A stretch of 64,000 nucleotides of DNA from Arachnia propionica (GTDB lineage Bacteria > Actinomycetota > Actinomycetes > Propionibacteriales > Propionibacteriaceae). The DNA is taken from assembly GCF_037055325.1 (NCBI RefSeq), contig NZ_CP146373.1, positions 2,108,001 to 2,172,000 on the forward strand, read 5' to 3'. Position numbers and translations under genes: made by a program. The notes below the pieces were generated by a model that saw nothing but the letters and a program-made list of their open reading frames with translations, was not told the origin of the DNA and made no database searches. Each line of letters begins with the position of its first letter. Within the stretch, counting starts at the first letter, position 1. Shown here one piece after another: positions 27,976 through 37,008 of this stretch.

Positions 27976-28215
27976 TCAAACACAAGGTGGGCGGTCTCGT
28001 CATTACCCGCGACCTGAAACTCATCGCGTACGCCTGCGACCGGACCCCGTGGACGCTGGCCGCATCACCACGCTGGTGCGAATGATCGATGCGTTCGACA
28101 CCATTCGGATGATGACCGATGCGGGAGATGCGACTCGCGCTTCGAGCAGACCTGGAGTGGCTTGCCGGGAGGTTTTGTTCAGCCCCTGGGCACTGCGAAA
28201 TGTCTCGCTCCGGAG
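27654..28215. other. 562-bp gap without a clear gene
   Basis: This stretch between the PspC operon and the 3' end of guaA is the only gap over 300 bases. Apart from the weak minus-strand frame described separately, no frame has convincing codon bias. I see no tRNA cloverleaf, strong hairpin, transposase or repeat here. It may be degenerate former coding DNA. Confidence 0.5.
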
Positions 28216-29769
28216 CTATTCCCATTCGATGGTGGCCGGCGGCTTGCTGGTGATGTCCAGGACCACGCGATTGACCTCGGAGCACTCGTTGGTGATCCGG
28301 GTGGAGATCTTCTCCAGCAACTCCCACGGCAGCTTCGCCCAGTCCGCAGTCATGGCGTCGTCGGAGGTGACGGGACGCAGCACGATGGGGTGTCCATAGG
28401 TGCGTCCGTCTCCCTGCACTCCGACGGAGTGGACATCGGCAAGCAGCACCACCGGGAATTGCCAGATCTCCCGTTCCTTCCGGGCGTTCGCCAACTCCTG
28501 GCGGGCGATGGCATCGGCGCGACGCAGCACGGCCAGCCGCTCGGCAGTCACTTCACCGATGATGCGGATCCCCAGGCCGGGGCCGGGGAACGGATGCCGC
28601 CACACGAGCGAATCGGGCAATCCGAGCTGCAGACCGACGGCCCGCACCTCGTCCTTGAACATTGTGCGCAGCGGCTCGATCAACGTGAACTGCAGGTCCT
28701 CGGGCAAACCGCCCACGTTATGATGCGACTTGATGTTTGCGGTCCCCACTCCCCCGCCAGACTCCACCACGTCGGGATAAAGGGTTCCCTGCACCAGGAA
28801 GTCGATGCCGCGTTCCCCCGCCAGTCGGGCAGCCATCGCCTCAAAGGTGCGGATGAACTCGCGGCCAATGATCTTGCGTTTCTCCTCCGGCTCCGTGACC
28901 CCAGCCAGAGCACCGAGGAAACGCTCGGACTCGTCAGCCACCACCAGGTCCACTCCGGTGATCTCGACGAAATCCTCCTTGACCTGTTTGGCCTCCCCCT
29001 CACGCAGGAGTCCGTGGTCGACGAAGACACAGGTCAGTTGCGGCCCGATGGCCCGCTGTACCAGCGCCGCGGCGACGGCAGAGTCCACACCTCCGGACAG
29101 CGCACAAAGCACCCGGCTGTCCCCCACCTGGGCGCGGATGTCCGCGATGGCCTCGTTGACCATGTTCTCGGGGGTCCAGTCGGGGGCCAGCCCTGCGATG
29201 TGGAACAGAAAGTGCTCCAGCACCTGTTGCCCCCACTGGGTGTGCGCGACCTCCGGGTGCCACTGCACCCCCGCCAGTTTCCGCATCCGACACTCGAAGG
29301 CTGCGACAGGAGCGCCCGCCGTGCGCGCCAGCACATGGAAACCCTCCGGGGCGCGGGAAACGGAATCCCCGTGACTCATCCATACATTGAGCGTGTTCGG
29401 GAGGGTCGCCAGGAGTTTGCCGCTGTTCTGGATGGACAGGGGCGTGCGACCGTACTCGCGCTGCCCCGTCTTAGCCACCGCCCCTCCCAAAGCCTGGGCC
29501 ATGGCCTGGAAGCCGTAGCAGATACCGAAAACCGGGATCCCGGCCTCGAACAGTGCCGGATCGACCCGCGGTGCATCATCTGCGTAGACCGACGACGGCC
29601 CGCCCGAGAGGATGATGGCCGATGGCCGCCTGGCCAGGATCTCCTCCACGGAGGCCTCGGAACCGATGATCTCAGAGTAGACGTGGGCTTCACGGACCCG
29701 CCTGGCGATGAGCTGCGCGTACTGGGCGCCGAAGTCGACCACGAGTACCAGATCGTGCTGGGAAGTCAT
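28216..29769 (-). CDS. guaA: GMP synthase (glutamine-hydrolysing)
   Basis: Converts XMP to GMP with glutamine. The 517-aa product has a class I amidotransferase domain (about 1-200) with the nucleophile Cys in [10 protein letters not shown] near residue 86 and the catalytic His in WHPEVAHT, an ATP-pyrophosphatase domain with the P-loop [12 protein letters not shown] near 228, and the C-terminal dimerisation domain ending in TIEWE, as expected of GuaA. ATG 29769 is used; the upstream extension to 29814 is not needed. It is separated from guaB and guaB3 by about 12 kb in this window and is divergent from cysK across 126 bp. Confidence 0.97.
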   Translation of the reverse strand: MTSQHDLVLVVDFGAQYAQLIARRVREAHVYSEIIGSEASVEEILARRPSAIILSGGPSSVYADDAPRVDPALFEAGIPVFGICYGFQAMAQALGGAVAKTGQREYGRTPLSIQNSGKLLATLPNTLNVWMSHGDSVSRAPEGFHVLARTAGAPVAAFECRMRKLAGVQWHPEVAHTQWGQQVLEHFLFHIAGLAPDWTPENMVNEAIADIRAQVGDSRVLCALSGGVDSAVAAALVQRAIGPQLTCVFVDHGLLREGEAKQVKEDFVEITGVDLVVADESERFLGALAGVTEPEEKRKIIGREFIRTFEAMAARLAGERGIDFLVQGTLYPDVVESGGGVGTANIKSHHNVGGLPEDLQFTLIEPLRTMFKDEVRAVGLQLGLPDSLVWRHPFPGPGLGIRIIGEVTAERLAVLRRADAIARQELANARKEREIWQFPVVLLADVHSVGVQGDGRTYGHPIVLRPVTSDDAMTADWAKLPWELLEKISTRITNECSEVNRVVLDITSKPPATIEWE

Positions 29770-29895
29770 GAGCGAGAGTCTAGGCCCAGCCGTTCCCGTT
29801 GAGCCAGAACACAAAGCACCTGCACCAAGTGTCCAATATGTGATACGACGAGCCGTAGTGGGAATAGCGACGATCCAGACACCGTTGTCCCTTAC

Positions 29896-30825
29896 ATGAC
29901 CGTTTACTCCAATGTCACAGAGCTCATCGGACGCACCCCGCTCGTCAAGCTGAACCGCATCGCCGGGAACAACGCGACCGTCGCCGCGAAGCTCGAGTTC
30001 TACAATCCGGCCAATTCCGTCAAAGATCGCATCGGAGCCGCCATCATCGAGGCAGCAGAGGCCTCCGGCGAGCTGAAGCCGGGCGGCATCATCGTCGAGG
30101 GCACATCCGGCAATACCGGTATCGCGCTAGCGATGGTTGGCGCGGCAAAGGGATACACAGTGGTTCTGGCGATGCCCGAGACCATGTCTCTGGAGCGCAG
30201 GGCCCTGCTGCGCGCCTACGGCGCTGAGCTGGTACTGACCCCCGGTCCTCTGGGCATGAAGGGCGCCGTCGCGAAGGCCGAGGAGATCGCCGAAGAGCGT
30301 GGCGGCGTTCTGGCCCGTCAGTTCGCCAATCCCGCCAACCTGGACGTGCACCGCCGCACCACCGCCGAGGAGATCTGGGCCGACACCGACGGCAAGGTCG
30401 ACATCGTGGTGGCCGGTGTCGGCACCGGCGGCACGGTCTCTGGCGTCGGACAGGTGCTCAAGGAGCGTAAACCCGAGGTGAAGGTCATAGCCGTCGAGCC
30501 CGCCGAGTCGCCAATCCTGTCCGGCGGCGAGCCCGGCCCACACAAGATCCAGGGCCTCGGTGCGAACTTCGTCCCGGAGATCCTGGACCGCAACGCGATC
30601 GACGAGGTCATCACCCGCAACATCGACCAGTCCCTCGAGTTCGCCCGGGCAGCCGCCACCAAGGAGGGTCTGCTGGTCGGTATCTCCTCCGGCGCCGCAC
30701 TATCCGCCGCCGTCGAGGTCGCCAACCGCCCCGAGAACGCCGGCAAGACGATCGTCGCAGTACTGCCCGACTTCGGTGAACGCTACCTGTCCACCGTTCT
30801 GTTCGAGGGTCTCCTCGACGCCTGA
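29896..30825 (+). CDS. cysK: cysteine synthase A (O-acetylserine sulfhydrylase)
   Basis: PLP enzyme forming cysteine from O-acetylserine and sulfide. The 309-aa product has the PLP Lys43 in [11 protein letters not shown], the substrate-binding [12 protein letters not shown] near residue 68, the phosphate-binding [12 protein letters not shown] near 175, and SSGAALSAA near 262, all standard for CysK. No Shine-Dalgarno sequence precedes ATG 29896, so a leaderless transcript is possible. No cysE lies next to it. A strong terminator follows. Confidence 0.96.
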   Translation: MTVYSNVTELIGRTPLVKLNRIAGNNATVAAKLEFYNPANSVKDRIGAAIIEAAEASGELKPGGIIVEGTSGNTGIALAMVGAAKGYTVVLAMPETMSLERRALLRAYGAELVLTPGPLGMKGAVAKAEEIAEERGGVLARQFANPANLDVHRRTTAEEIWADTDGKVDIVVAGVGTGGTVSGVGQVLKERKPEVKVIAVEPAESPILSGGEPGPHKIQGLGANFVPEILDRNAIDEVITRNIDQSLEFARAAATKEGLLVGISSGAALSAAVEVANRPENAGKTIVAVLPDFGERYLSTVLFEGLLDA

Positions 30826-30878
30826 TCGCCGGGGTAAAGAAGAAGCGGGCCCCTGCAACCGCCTCAACCAGCACACCA

Positions 30879-30913
30879 GGCTCCCCCACCACCCATCGAG
30901 TGGTGGGGGAGCC
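30879..30913. terminator. 14-bp perfect hairpin between cysK and the ABC permease gene
   Basis: GGCTCCCCCACCAC (30879-30892) pairs exactly with GTGGTGGGGGAGCC (30900-30913) around a seven-base loop. It lies between convergent gene ends and can serve both, with its 3' arm only eight bases from the permease stop. Confidence 0.85.
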
Positions 30914-30921
30914 TTGCGGTT

Positions 30922-31746
30922 TCAGCGCGCGACGCGCCTGCGGAAAACCACGGCGGTCAGCGCCGGGAAGATCGCCAGCAGCACCACCCACGCGATGACG
31001 ATGGCCGCCACGGAATTCTGCAGCGGCCACACATCGGGAATCGGCGCCGTGCCGAGGTTCCCGAACAGCGTCCGCACCGCCTGCACCAGCGACGACAACG
31101 GGTTCCACTCGGCGATCATCCGCAGCCAGTCGGGCAGGGTCTCCGAGGGCACGAAGGCGTTGCTGACGAATGAGACCGGCAGCACCACGACCGTGGAGAT
31201 GCTCTGGAGGGACTGGGGGTTGGGGACGGTCACTCCCAGCAGCACCATCACCCAACTGAAGCACCACGCGGTGACAAGCAGGAGCAGCACCCCGAGGAGA
31301 AAATTTCCCAGCCCGGCGTGGAAGCGCCAGCCGACGATGGAACCGGCGATGAGCATCACGATCACGGAGCAGGCGGCAACGGCCAGGTCCGCGAGGGTGC
31401 GGGCCATCAGGATCGCGCTGGGCGCCATGGGCAGGGTGCGGAACCGGTCGATGATCCCCTCCTTGAGGTCCTCGGCCATGTACATACCGGAGATCATCGA
31501 CCCGAACACGATCGTCTGCCCGAAGACACCGGCCATCAGGAACTGCGTGTAGTCGCTGCCCTGGACGTGCACGGCGCCGCCGTAGACCTGGGTGAACAGC
31601 AACACGAACATGATCGGCTGCGTCAGCGAGAAGGCGATGATCTCGGGGCTGCGCCGCAACTGGAGCAGGTTGCGCACCAGGACGGCGTGGACGTCGCCCA
31701 ACCAGCCAGCCACTGGTCCGCGTCCCAGGGCCTGAACCGAGCTCAT
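30922..31746 (-). CDS. ABC-2 type (DrrB-like) exporter permease
   Basis: Integral membrane component of a drug or lipid exporter. The 274-aa protein has six hydrophobic helices and the DrrB/ABC-2 conserved N-terminal RNLLQLRRSPEIIAFSLTQP, plus the motif ALGVTVPNPQS-like stretch before NAFVPSETLPDWLR, which precedes the last helices in this family. ATG 31746 overlaps the ATPase gene stop by four bases. Its substrate is unknown, but the TetR gene upstream suggests inducible export. Confidence 0.88.
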   Translation of the reverse strand: MSSVQALGRGPVAGWLGDVHAVLVRNLLQLRRSPEIIAFSLTQPIMFVLLFTQVYGGAVHVQGSDYTQFLMAGVFGQTIVFGSMISGMYMAEDLKEGIIDRFRTLPMAPSAILMARTLADLAVAACSVIVMLIAGSIVGWRFHAGLGNFLLGVLLLLVTAWCFSWVMVLLGVTVPNPQSLQSISTVVVLPVSFVSNAFVPSETLPDWLRMIAEWNPLSSLVQAVRTLFGNLGTAPIPDVWPLQNSVAAIVIAWVVLLAIFPALTAVVFRRRVAR

Positions 31747-32705
31747 GCCGCCACCTCCTGCTCCTCGGCCACGTGACCCGTCAGGGTCAGGAAGACATCG
31801 TCCAGGGTCGGGCGGCGGATGCCGGCGTCGTGCAGTTCGACACTCTCTTCACCCAGGACCTTCAGCACCGCGATCAGCGCTGCGGTGGGGTCACCCACCT
31901 GTGCCGTGAGCACCCGCCCCGTGACCGCCACCTCGGTTCCGGTGCTGGACGCGACGATCCTCCGCGCCCGGTCGGCGTCCGCCTCGTCGACGAGGGTCAG
32001 TTCGATGCGTTTGCCACCCACCGATGCCTTGAGTTCGTCGGCGGTCCCCTCCGCGATGACGTGCCCGCGGTCGATCACGGAGATGGAGTCTGCCAGCTGG
32101 TCGGCCTCCTCCAGGTACTGAGTGGTCAGCAGGACCGTGGTTCCCTCCCCCACACGCTCCCGGATGACCTCCCAGAGCCCCAGCCGGGCCTGCGGGTCGA
32201 GACCGGTGGTCGGTTCGTCGAGGAACAGCACCGGAGGATTGATCACGAGCGCCCCGGCCAGGTCGACGCGCCGCCGCATCCCGCCGGAGAATCCCTTCAA
32301 CGGCCGATCGGCGGCCTCGGTCAGGTCGAAGGCCTCGAGCAGCTCCTCCGCGCGCCGTTTCGCCTGGCGGGTTCCGATCCGGTACAGCCTGCCCACCAGC
32401 ACCAGGTTCTCCCGGGCGGTCAGCACCTCGTCCACGGCCGCGTACTGACCGGATGTGCCGATCAGCGGACGCACCTTCGCGGGATCGGCGAGCACGTCGA
32501 CCCCGGCGACACTCGCCCTCCCGGATTCCGGACGCAGCAAGGTGGTGAGCACCTTCACGACGGTGGTCTTCCCCGCACCGTTGGGGCCCAGCAGTCCCCG
32601 GACGGTTCCCTGCTCGACGGAGAGATTGAGCCCGTCGAGGGCACGCACCGGTCCGGTCTTGGTTTGATACGTTTTACGCAGTTCCTGCGCCGTGATGAAG
32701 GTCAT
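31743..32705 (-). CDS. DrrA-like ABC exporter ATP-binding protein
   Basis: Cytoplasmic ATPase driving the ABC-2 permease encoded next. The 320-aa product contains Walker A GLLGPNGAGKTTVVK near residue 40, the signature GFSGGMRRRVDLA, Walker B VLFLDEPTTGLDPQ, and the C-terminal extra domain (about 220-315) typical of DrrA. I chose ATG 32705, which has AAAGGGA upstream; the frame to 32750 is not needed. A 106-bp gap with a ten-base inverted repeat separates it from the TetR gene. Confidence 0.93.
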   Translation of the reverse strand: MTFITAQELRKTYQTKTGPVRALDGLNLSVEQGTVRGLLGPNGAGKTTVVKVLTTLLRPESGRASVAGVDVLADPAKVRPLIGTSGQYAAVDEVLTARENLVLVGRLYRIGTRQAKRRAEELLEAFDLTEAADRPLKGFSGGMRRRVDLAGALVINPPVLFLDEPTTGLDPQARLGLWEVIRERVGEGTTVLLTTQYLEEADQLADSISVIDRGHVIAEGTADELKASVGGKRIELTLVDEADADRARRIVASSTGTEVAVTGRVLTAQVGDPTAALIAVLKVLGEESVELHDAGIRRPTLDDVFLTLTGHVAEEQEVAA

Positions 32706-32765
32706 GCATTCCCTTTCTCGTGGTGTGGAATCGGGCGAGAGTCGCTGCAACGACTACCCGTCCGG

Positions 32766-32804
32766 GAGTGCCGCGTTCCAATGCACCTACGGATCGCGGC
32801 ACTC
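32766..32804. promoter_or_regulatory. ten-base inverted repeat between TetR gene and drrA-like gene
   Basis: GAGTGCCGCG (32766-32775) and CGCGGCACTC (32795-32804) are exact complements around a 19-base interval. On the plus strand a T-rich TTGTTTTT follows; on the transcribed minus strand it lies just after the TetR gene. It could be an intrinsic terminator or attenuator limiting read-through into the exporter genes, or a protein site. Confidence 0.5.
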
Positions 32805-32811
32805 TTGTTTT

Positions 32812-33375
32812 TCATGGATCCCCCCGTTCCGCGGAATCACCGATGAGGCGGCGCAGCGCCTCCTCGATCTCCTCGCGCGGGGCAACGGTGTCCCGGACGA
32901 CGGCCTGGAACAGGACCCCGTAGCAGTAGGCGAGCACGGCGCGCCCCGTCGCCTCCGGGATGTTCCGCGACAACCGCTCCACCAGGGCCGCGTCGCCGGG
33001 GACGATGAAACGCCGAAGCTTCGGGTGAGTCGTGTAGAGCAGGGCGAAGGACATCTCGTTGCGGGTCCGTTTCAGATCCGCCAGGGATTCCATCACCATG
33101 TCCGCGACCAAGCCAACGGGGTCATCGACCTCGTTGAGTTCGGAGGTGGACTCGGCCAGTTTCTCCTCGCGTTCCTCCTCCAGCCCCGTGAGCGCCTCCG
33201 CCAGCATGTCGGTGAGGGACTTGAAGTACTGGGTGGTCGACCCGAGCGGCACCCTGGCGCGTTCGGCCACCTTCCGGTGGGTGACGGCGCTGAACCCGAT
33301 CTCCTTGATCAGCTCCCCGGCGGCCTGCAGGATCTTCTTCCTGCGCCCCTCCGGGTCCCTCGTCCGTTTCGCCAT
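32812..33375 (-). CDS. TetR-family regulator of the adjacent exporter
   Basis: Repressor of 187 aa from ATG 33375 (192 with an ATG at 33390 that lies inside the operator-like repeat and is therefore less likely). The helix-turn-helix is at about residues 15-55 with EIGFSAVTHRKVAERARVPL in the DNA-recognition part; the ligand domain is unremarkable. It lies upstream of the DrrA/DrrB-type genes on the same strand, with tandem GTACAT repeats just before its start that suit autoregulation. Confidence 0.9.
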   Translation of the reverse strand: MAKRTRDPEGRRKKILQAAGELIKEIGFSAVTHRKVAERARVPLGSTTQYFKSLTDMLAEALTGLEEEREEKLAESTSELNEVDDPVGLVADMVMESLADLKRTRNEMSFALLYTTHPKLRRFIVPGDAALVERLSRNIPEATGRAVLAYCYGVLFQAVVRDTVAPREEIEEALRRLIGDSAERGDP

Positions 33376-33383
33376 GGCGCTAA

Positions 33384-33411
33384 TGTACATGCGTACATGT
33401 ACGGATGTACA
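33384..33411. promoter_or_regulatory. tandem GTACAT repeats, probable TetR operator
   Basis: Three copies of TGTAC/GTACA occur within 28 bp (33384-33411), including the palindrome GTACATGTAC and TGTAC-N4-GTACA. They lie nine bases or more upstream of the TetR start at 33375, where the promoter should be, and are AT-richer than the surroundings. Confidence 0.6.
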
Positions 33412-33429
33412 GATTCGGCGTGTCGCGGC

Positions 33430-33984
33430 TCACCCGCGCAGGATCGCGCGGTGAAGCACCTCGTGGGTCCGGTTTGCCAGGTGAGATTCCACCAGGACGA
33501 CCTCGGGGACGACGAACTCCCGGGACTCGTAGGTGTCGAGGGCCTGGAGAAGACGCCCTGCTTTCTGGGCGCGCTGGGCCCTGGCGATGGTGATGTGGGC
33601 CCTGAAGCCCGTCCCGTCGGGGCTGCCGCCGTGGTGGGTGACGAGAGTCCGCAGCTGCCTGGACCACTCCCCCAGCTGTACCGCCGCGACCCCCGGAACG
33701 CCGAGGTACAACACCTTGGCGCGCTCCGGGCCACGGAACCCGCCTGCGCCTGCGATGCTCATCGCCAGCGGGGCATGACGCCCGGCCCATTCATCAATCG
33801 CCTGCGCCAGTTCCTCGACTCGGTGACCGGGGTGGTCGGCCATGAAGGCCAGCGTGAGGTGGTAGGTCGCAGGTCGGCTCCAGCGCCACGGCGATTTCTC
33901 GGTGGCGATGCGGCGCGGTTCCAGGAAGCGGTCGATGTCGGCGACAACATCGGAGGGAGGTGTCACGGCGATGAAACAACGCAT
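33430..33984 (-). CDS. thpR: RNA 2',3'-cyclic phosphodiesterase (2'-5' RNA ligase family)
   Basis: Two-histidine phosphoesterase of 184 aa that opens 2',3'-cyclic phosphates on RNA ends. Both HxTx motifs are present: YHLTLAF with His42 and AHITIAR with His130, at the normal spacing for ThpR. The start ATG 33984 reads MRCFIAV, the usual opening. Its role in this position is unclear; it follows the flavin monooxygenase by 71 bases and precedes the TetR gene by 39. Confidence 0.9.
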   Translation of the reverse strand: MRCFIAVTPPSDVVADIDRFLEPRRIATEKSPWRWSRPATYHLTLAFMADHPGHRVEELAQAIDEWAGRHAPLAMSIAGAGGFRGPERAKVLYLGVPGVAAVQLGEWSRQLRTLVTHHGGSPDGTGFRAHITIARAQRAQKAGRLLQALDTYESREFVVPEVVLVESHLANRTHEVLHRAILRG

Positions 33985-34055
33985 CCGGCGATCCTACGGG
34001 GATTGGACCCGTGAGCCTTCGCCACGCCCCGCCTCCAACCAGTCCGTGCGGGCCT

Positions 34056-35147
34056 TCAGCCCTTCATTCCCAGGTGTTCACGAAGCGTGTTCCCCTGGTA
34101 TCCGTCCCGGCACAGTCCGCGTCGCCCGAGTATCTGCACCACCTGATCCAGGAACAGGTCGACGGAGTTCCGCGACCCGCCGGGCAGTGCGATGAAACCG
34201 TCGATCGCCCCCGCTTCCGCCCGGGCCTCGACCGCATCGGCCGCGTCCTCCGGGGTACCGATGACGGTCCAGTGCAGGGTTGCATCCACCCCACTGGACT
34301 CGGCCACCGCATGGGCCTCCTCGCGGCTGTCCGCCAACACCATGTTGAGCCCGGGCAGGAACCGGATGTCGTCGGCCTCGCGACCCGCCGCGACGGCCGC
34401 ATCACGCAGAGCAGCCCGTTGTGCGACTGCGTCCTCCAGGTCAGGGACCGCCCCGAACACGACATCGGCCACGGCACCCGCGAAGGAGATCCCGGTGGGT
34501 GATGCCCCGGCCTGGACGACGGGCAATCGCCCTGCGGGATGCGATGGGAGGGCCATGGGCCCAGCCACCCGGAAGTGTTCGCCCTCGAAGTCGATGGCCT
34601 TCACCTTCCCGGGATCGGAGAAAATCCCGGAGGCCCGGTCCGCGACGAATGCCTCGGCGGGGAACGAGTCCCAGAGCGCGTTCACGACTTCGACGAACTC
34701 GCCGGCTCGGGAGTATCGCTCCTCGGATCCAGGGGGTGTGTCCAGTCCGTAGTTCTCCTCACCCCCCAGGGCGGTGACCACGTTCCACCCGGCACGTCCC
34801 CCGCTGATCTGCTGCAGGGAGGCCAGCGCCCGGGCGACGGGGAACGGGTGCGCGTAGGCCGTCTGGACGGTCGGGACCAGGCCGATCCTCGTCGTGAGAG
34901 GCGTCAGGGCCGTGACGAGGGTGAACGAGTCGAGGGTGGTGAATCCCGGTGCACCGCCGACGGAATCCGGTCTGAGATAGCCCGCTTCGGGGCAGAAGAG
35001 GAAGTCAAGCGCAGCGGCCTCGGCCTTCCGCGCGAGCTCGGCGTAGGGGCTCAGGGAGAACATCTCCTCGACGCGACTGTCGTCGCGTCTCCAGGCTTCT
35101 CCGCGCAACCAGATCGGGGAAAGAGCAATTCCTGTGCTGAGGGTCAT
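34056..35147 (-). CDS. LLM-class flavin-dependent monooxygenase (NtaA/SnaA type)
   Basis: FMN-dependent oxygenase of the bacterial luciferase superfamily, nitrilotriacetate/dibenzothiophene subgroup, which uses reduced flavin from a separate reductase. The 363-aa product, somewhat shorter than the usual 400-450 of this subgroup, has FLFCPEAGYLRPDS, the NVVTALGGEENYGLDTPP stretch typical of the group near residue 120, and LPVVQAGASPTG near 225. ATG 35147 overlaps the ABC ATPase gene by four bases, so it is the last gene of the importer operon and may act on the imported ligand or its chelator. The substrate is unknown. Confidence 0.85.
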   Translation of the reverse strand: MTLSTGIALSPIWLRGEAWRRDDSRVEEMFSLSPYAELARKAEAAALDFLFCPEAGYLRPDSVGGAPGFTTLDSFTLVTALTPLTTRIGLVPTVQTAYAHPFPVARALASLQQISGGRAGWNVVTALGGEENYGLDTPPGSEERYSRAGEFVEVVNALWDSFPAEAFVADRASGIFSDPGKVKAIDFEGEHFRVAGPMALPSHPAGRLPVVQAGASPTGISFAGAVADVVFGAVPDLEDAVAQRAALRDAAVAAGREADDIRFLPGLNMVLADSREEAHAVAESSGVDATLHWTVIGTPEDAADAVEARAEAGAIDGFIALPGGSRNSVDLFLDQVVQILGRRGLCRDGYQGNTLREHLGMKG

Positions 35148-35959
35148 GTCGGTCCTTCGTGATTCAGGGGCGCGGTGCGCCCACTTGGTGTCACCTGGGG
35201 GGATCCGGTGACAGGATCAGGGGTCACGACGCAGGGCAGTCCGAAGACCTCTTCAACGAGGCCAGGGGTAACCACCTCACCAGGTGGTCCCTGGGCGACG
35301 ATCTCGCCGGCCCGCATCGCTATCAGATGAGTGGAGAAACGTGCTGCCTGATTGAGGTCGTGCAGCACGGCCACCAGGCAGCGTCCCCTCCGGTTCAGGT
35401 CCACCAGGAGTTCCATCAGCTCCACCTGGTGACGGATGTCGAGGAAGGTGGTGGGTTCGTCGAGCAGCAGTATGGGGGTGTCCTGGGCGAGCGCCATCGC
35501 GATCCAGGCCCGTTGGCGCTGCCCACCCGACAGTTCATCGACCCGTCTGGTCGCCAGGGCGGTAACGTTCGCCTCGTCCATGGCACGGGCGACCAGTTCC
35601 TCGTCGCGCAGGGTCCACCGGCGGGCGAAGCCCTGGTGGGGGAACCTGCCCCGGGCCACCAGCTCGGAGACCGTGATGCCGTCAGGGACCATCGAGCTCT
35701 GCGGTAGGATGCCGATTCTTCTAGCGACCTGTCTCGTGGGCTGGTCGTGGATGTCGCGGCCGTCGAGGAGCACCCGTCCGGCAGTTGGTTTCAGGAGCCG
35801 GGCCAGCGCCTTCAGCAGCGTCGACTTGCCACAGCCGTTCGGCCCCACCACAGCAGTGAACTCCGCATCGAGAATCGTGAGGTCCAGACAGCTGGAGATG
35901 ATGCGGTTGCCGTAGCCGAGCCTCGCCCCATCGACCCGCAGCCGGCCAGTGGGTGTCAT
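35144..35959 (-). CDS. iron-siderophore-type ABC importer ATP-binding protein
   Basis: FecE/FepC-like ATPase of 271 aa with Walker A VVGPNGCGKSTLLK near residue 38, the Q-loop region RIGILPQSS, signature LSGGQRQRAWIAMAL and Walker B ILLLDEPT. Iron-complex and vitamin B12 importers share this type. It overlaps both the upstream permease gene and the downstream monooxygenase gene by four bases each. Confidence 0.92.
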   Translation of the reverse strand: MTPTGRLRVDGARLGYGNRIISSCLDLTILDAEFTAVVGPNGCGKSTLLKALARLLKPTAGRVLLDGRDIHDQPTRQVARRIGILPQSSMVPDGITVSELVARGRFPHQGFARRWTLRDEELVARAMDEANVTALATRRVDELSGGQRQRAWIAMALAQDTPILLLDEPTTFLDIRHQVELMELLVDLNRRGRCLVAVLHDLNQAARFSTHLIAMRAGEIVAQGPPGEVVTPGLVEEVFGLPCVVTPDPVTGSPQVTPSGRTAPLNHEGPT

Positions 35960-37008
35960 GCGGATCTCCTTCCCTCACGTACCAGGAGGTAAATCAGATA
36001 CAGACCGCCGACGGACACCGTGATCAGGCCCACGGGCACGGGACGGTTGCTGCTGCTGGCCAACACGGAGCAGAGTTGGGCGGCCGACAGCAGCACCGCT
36101 CCCGTCACCGCCGCCCCCGTGATGGAGGTTCCGGGGATCCTCATGAGTCGCCTCGCGACCTGTGGGGCCGCAAGCGCGACAAAACCGATGGGCCCGGCAG
36201 CGGCCGTCACGACGGCGGAGGCCGTCACCCCGACGACGACGAGAAGCGCCCTGCGGGGTTCCAGCGGGATCCCGAGCGCGCCAGCGGTCTGGTCACCCAG
36301 CTCGATGATCCCGAGGGAAGGGGCCAGCAGAACCGCGGACACGAGGAGCACGGCCGCTGCCCCCAGCCACATCGGAAGCGACCCGGCCTCAATACGCGTC
36401 AGGGAACCAGCCCCCCAGAATCCGACCAACATGGCGTCCTCGACGCGGGCGCGGGTGACCAGATACGCGTTGATCGAGCCCAACGCGGCGGAGACGGCCA
36501 GCCCGACCACGATCAGACGGAACCCCGTCGTGGTCCGCCCCGAGAGCAGGTGCACAACGAAGGCGGCCAGCAGTCCCCCGGCCACGGCGGCCACCGCGAT
36601 GATTCCCTGCGCGCGGGCGCCGAACAGCAGGATTCCCACCACGACGGCGGTGTGTGCCCCGGCGTCGAAACCGATGATGTCCGGCGATCCCAGAGGATTG
36701 CGGGTCAACGACTGGAAGATTCCACCACCGATCCCCAGCAGGGCGCCGAAAACCACCGCGGAAGCCGCGGCGGGCAGACGCCATTCGAGAACGACCACCC
36801 GGGCGAAAGATCGCCCGCCCAGGAACACGTCGAGCACCTGCCCCGGGGTCAAGGAATAGTCGCCGACCAGGAGACAGGCCCCTGCGAGGACCAGCGCCAG
36901 GAGACCCAGAAGCCCTTGGAGGAGCAGCGGGCGCAGGGCGATACGAATGCCGAACCGGGCCCCGCTCAGGCGGAGCATCCGGTGCGCGAAGACGACTCGT
37001 TGCCTCAT
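35956..37008 (-). CDS. FecCD-type ABC importer permease (second subunit)
   Basis: Integral membrane subunit of 350 aa with about ten helices and the FecCD motif LTRNPLGSPDIIGFDAGAH near residue 97, plus GPIGFVALAAPQVAR near 270. From the ATG at 37008 the protein begins MRQRVVFAHRMLRLSG. It overlaps the first permease gene by four bases and the ATPase gene by four, forming a heterodimeric channel with the neighbour at 37005-38033. Confidence 0.92.
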   Translation of the reverse strand: MRQRVVFAHRMLRLSGARFGIRIALRPLLLQGLLGLLALVLAGACLLVGDYSLTPGQVLDVFLGGRSFARVVVLEWRLPAAASAVVFGALLGIGGGIFQSLTRNPLGSPDIIGFDAGAHTAVVVGILLFGARAQGIIAVAAVAGGLLAAFVVHLLSGRTTTGFRLIVVGLAVSAALGSINAYLVTRARVEDAMLVGFWGAGSLTRIEAGSLPMWLGAAAVLLVSAVLLAPSLGIIELGDQTAGALGIPLEPRRALLVVVGVTASAVVTAAAGPIGFVALAAPQVARRLMRIPGTSITGAAVTGAVLLSAAQLCSVLASSSNRPVPVGLITVSVGGLYLIYLLVREGRRSA

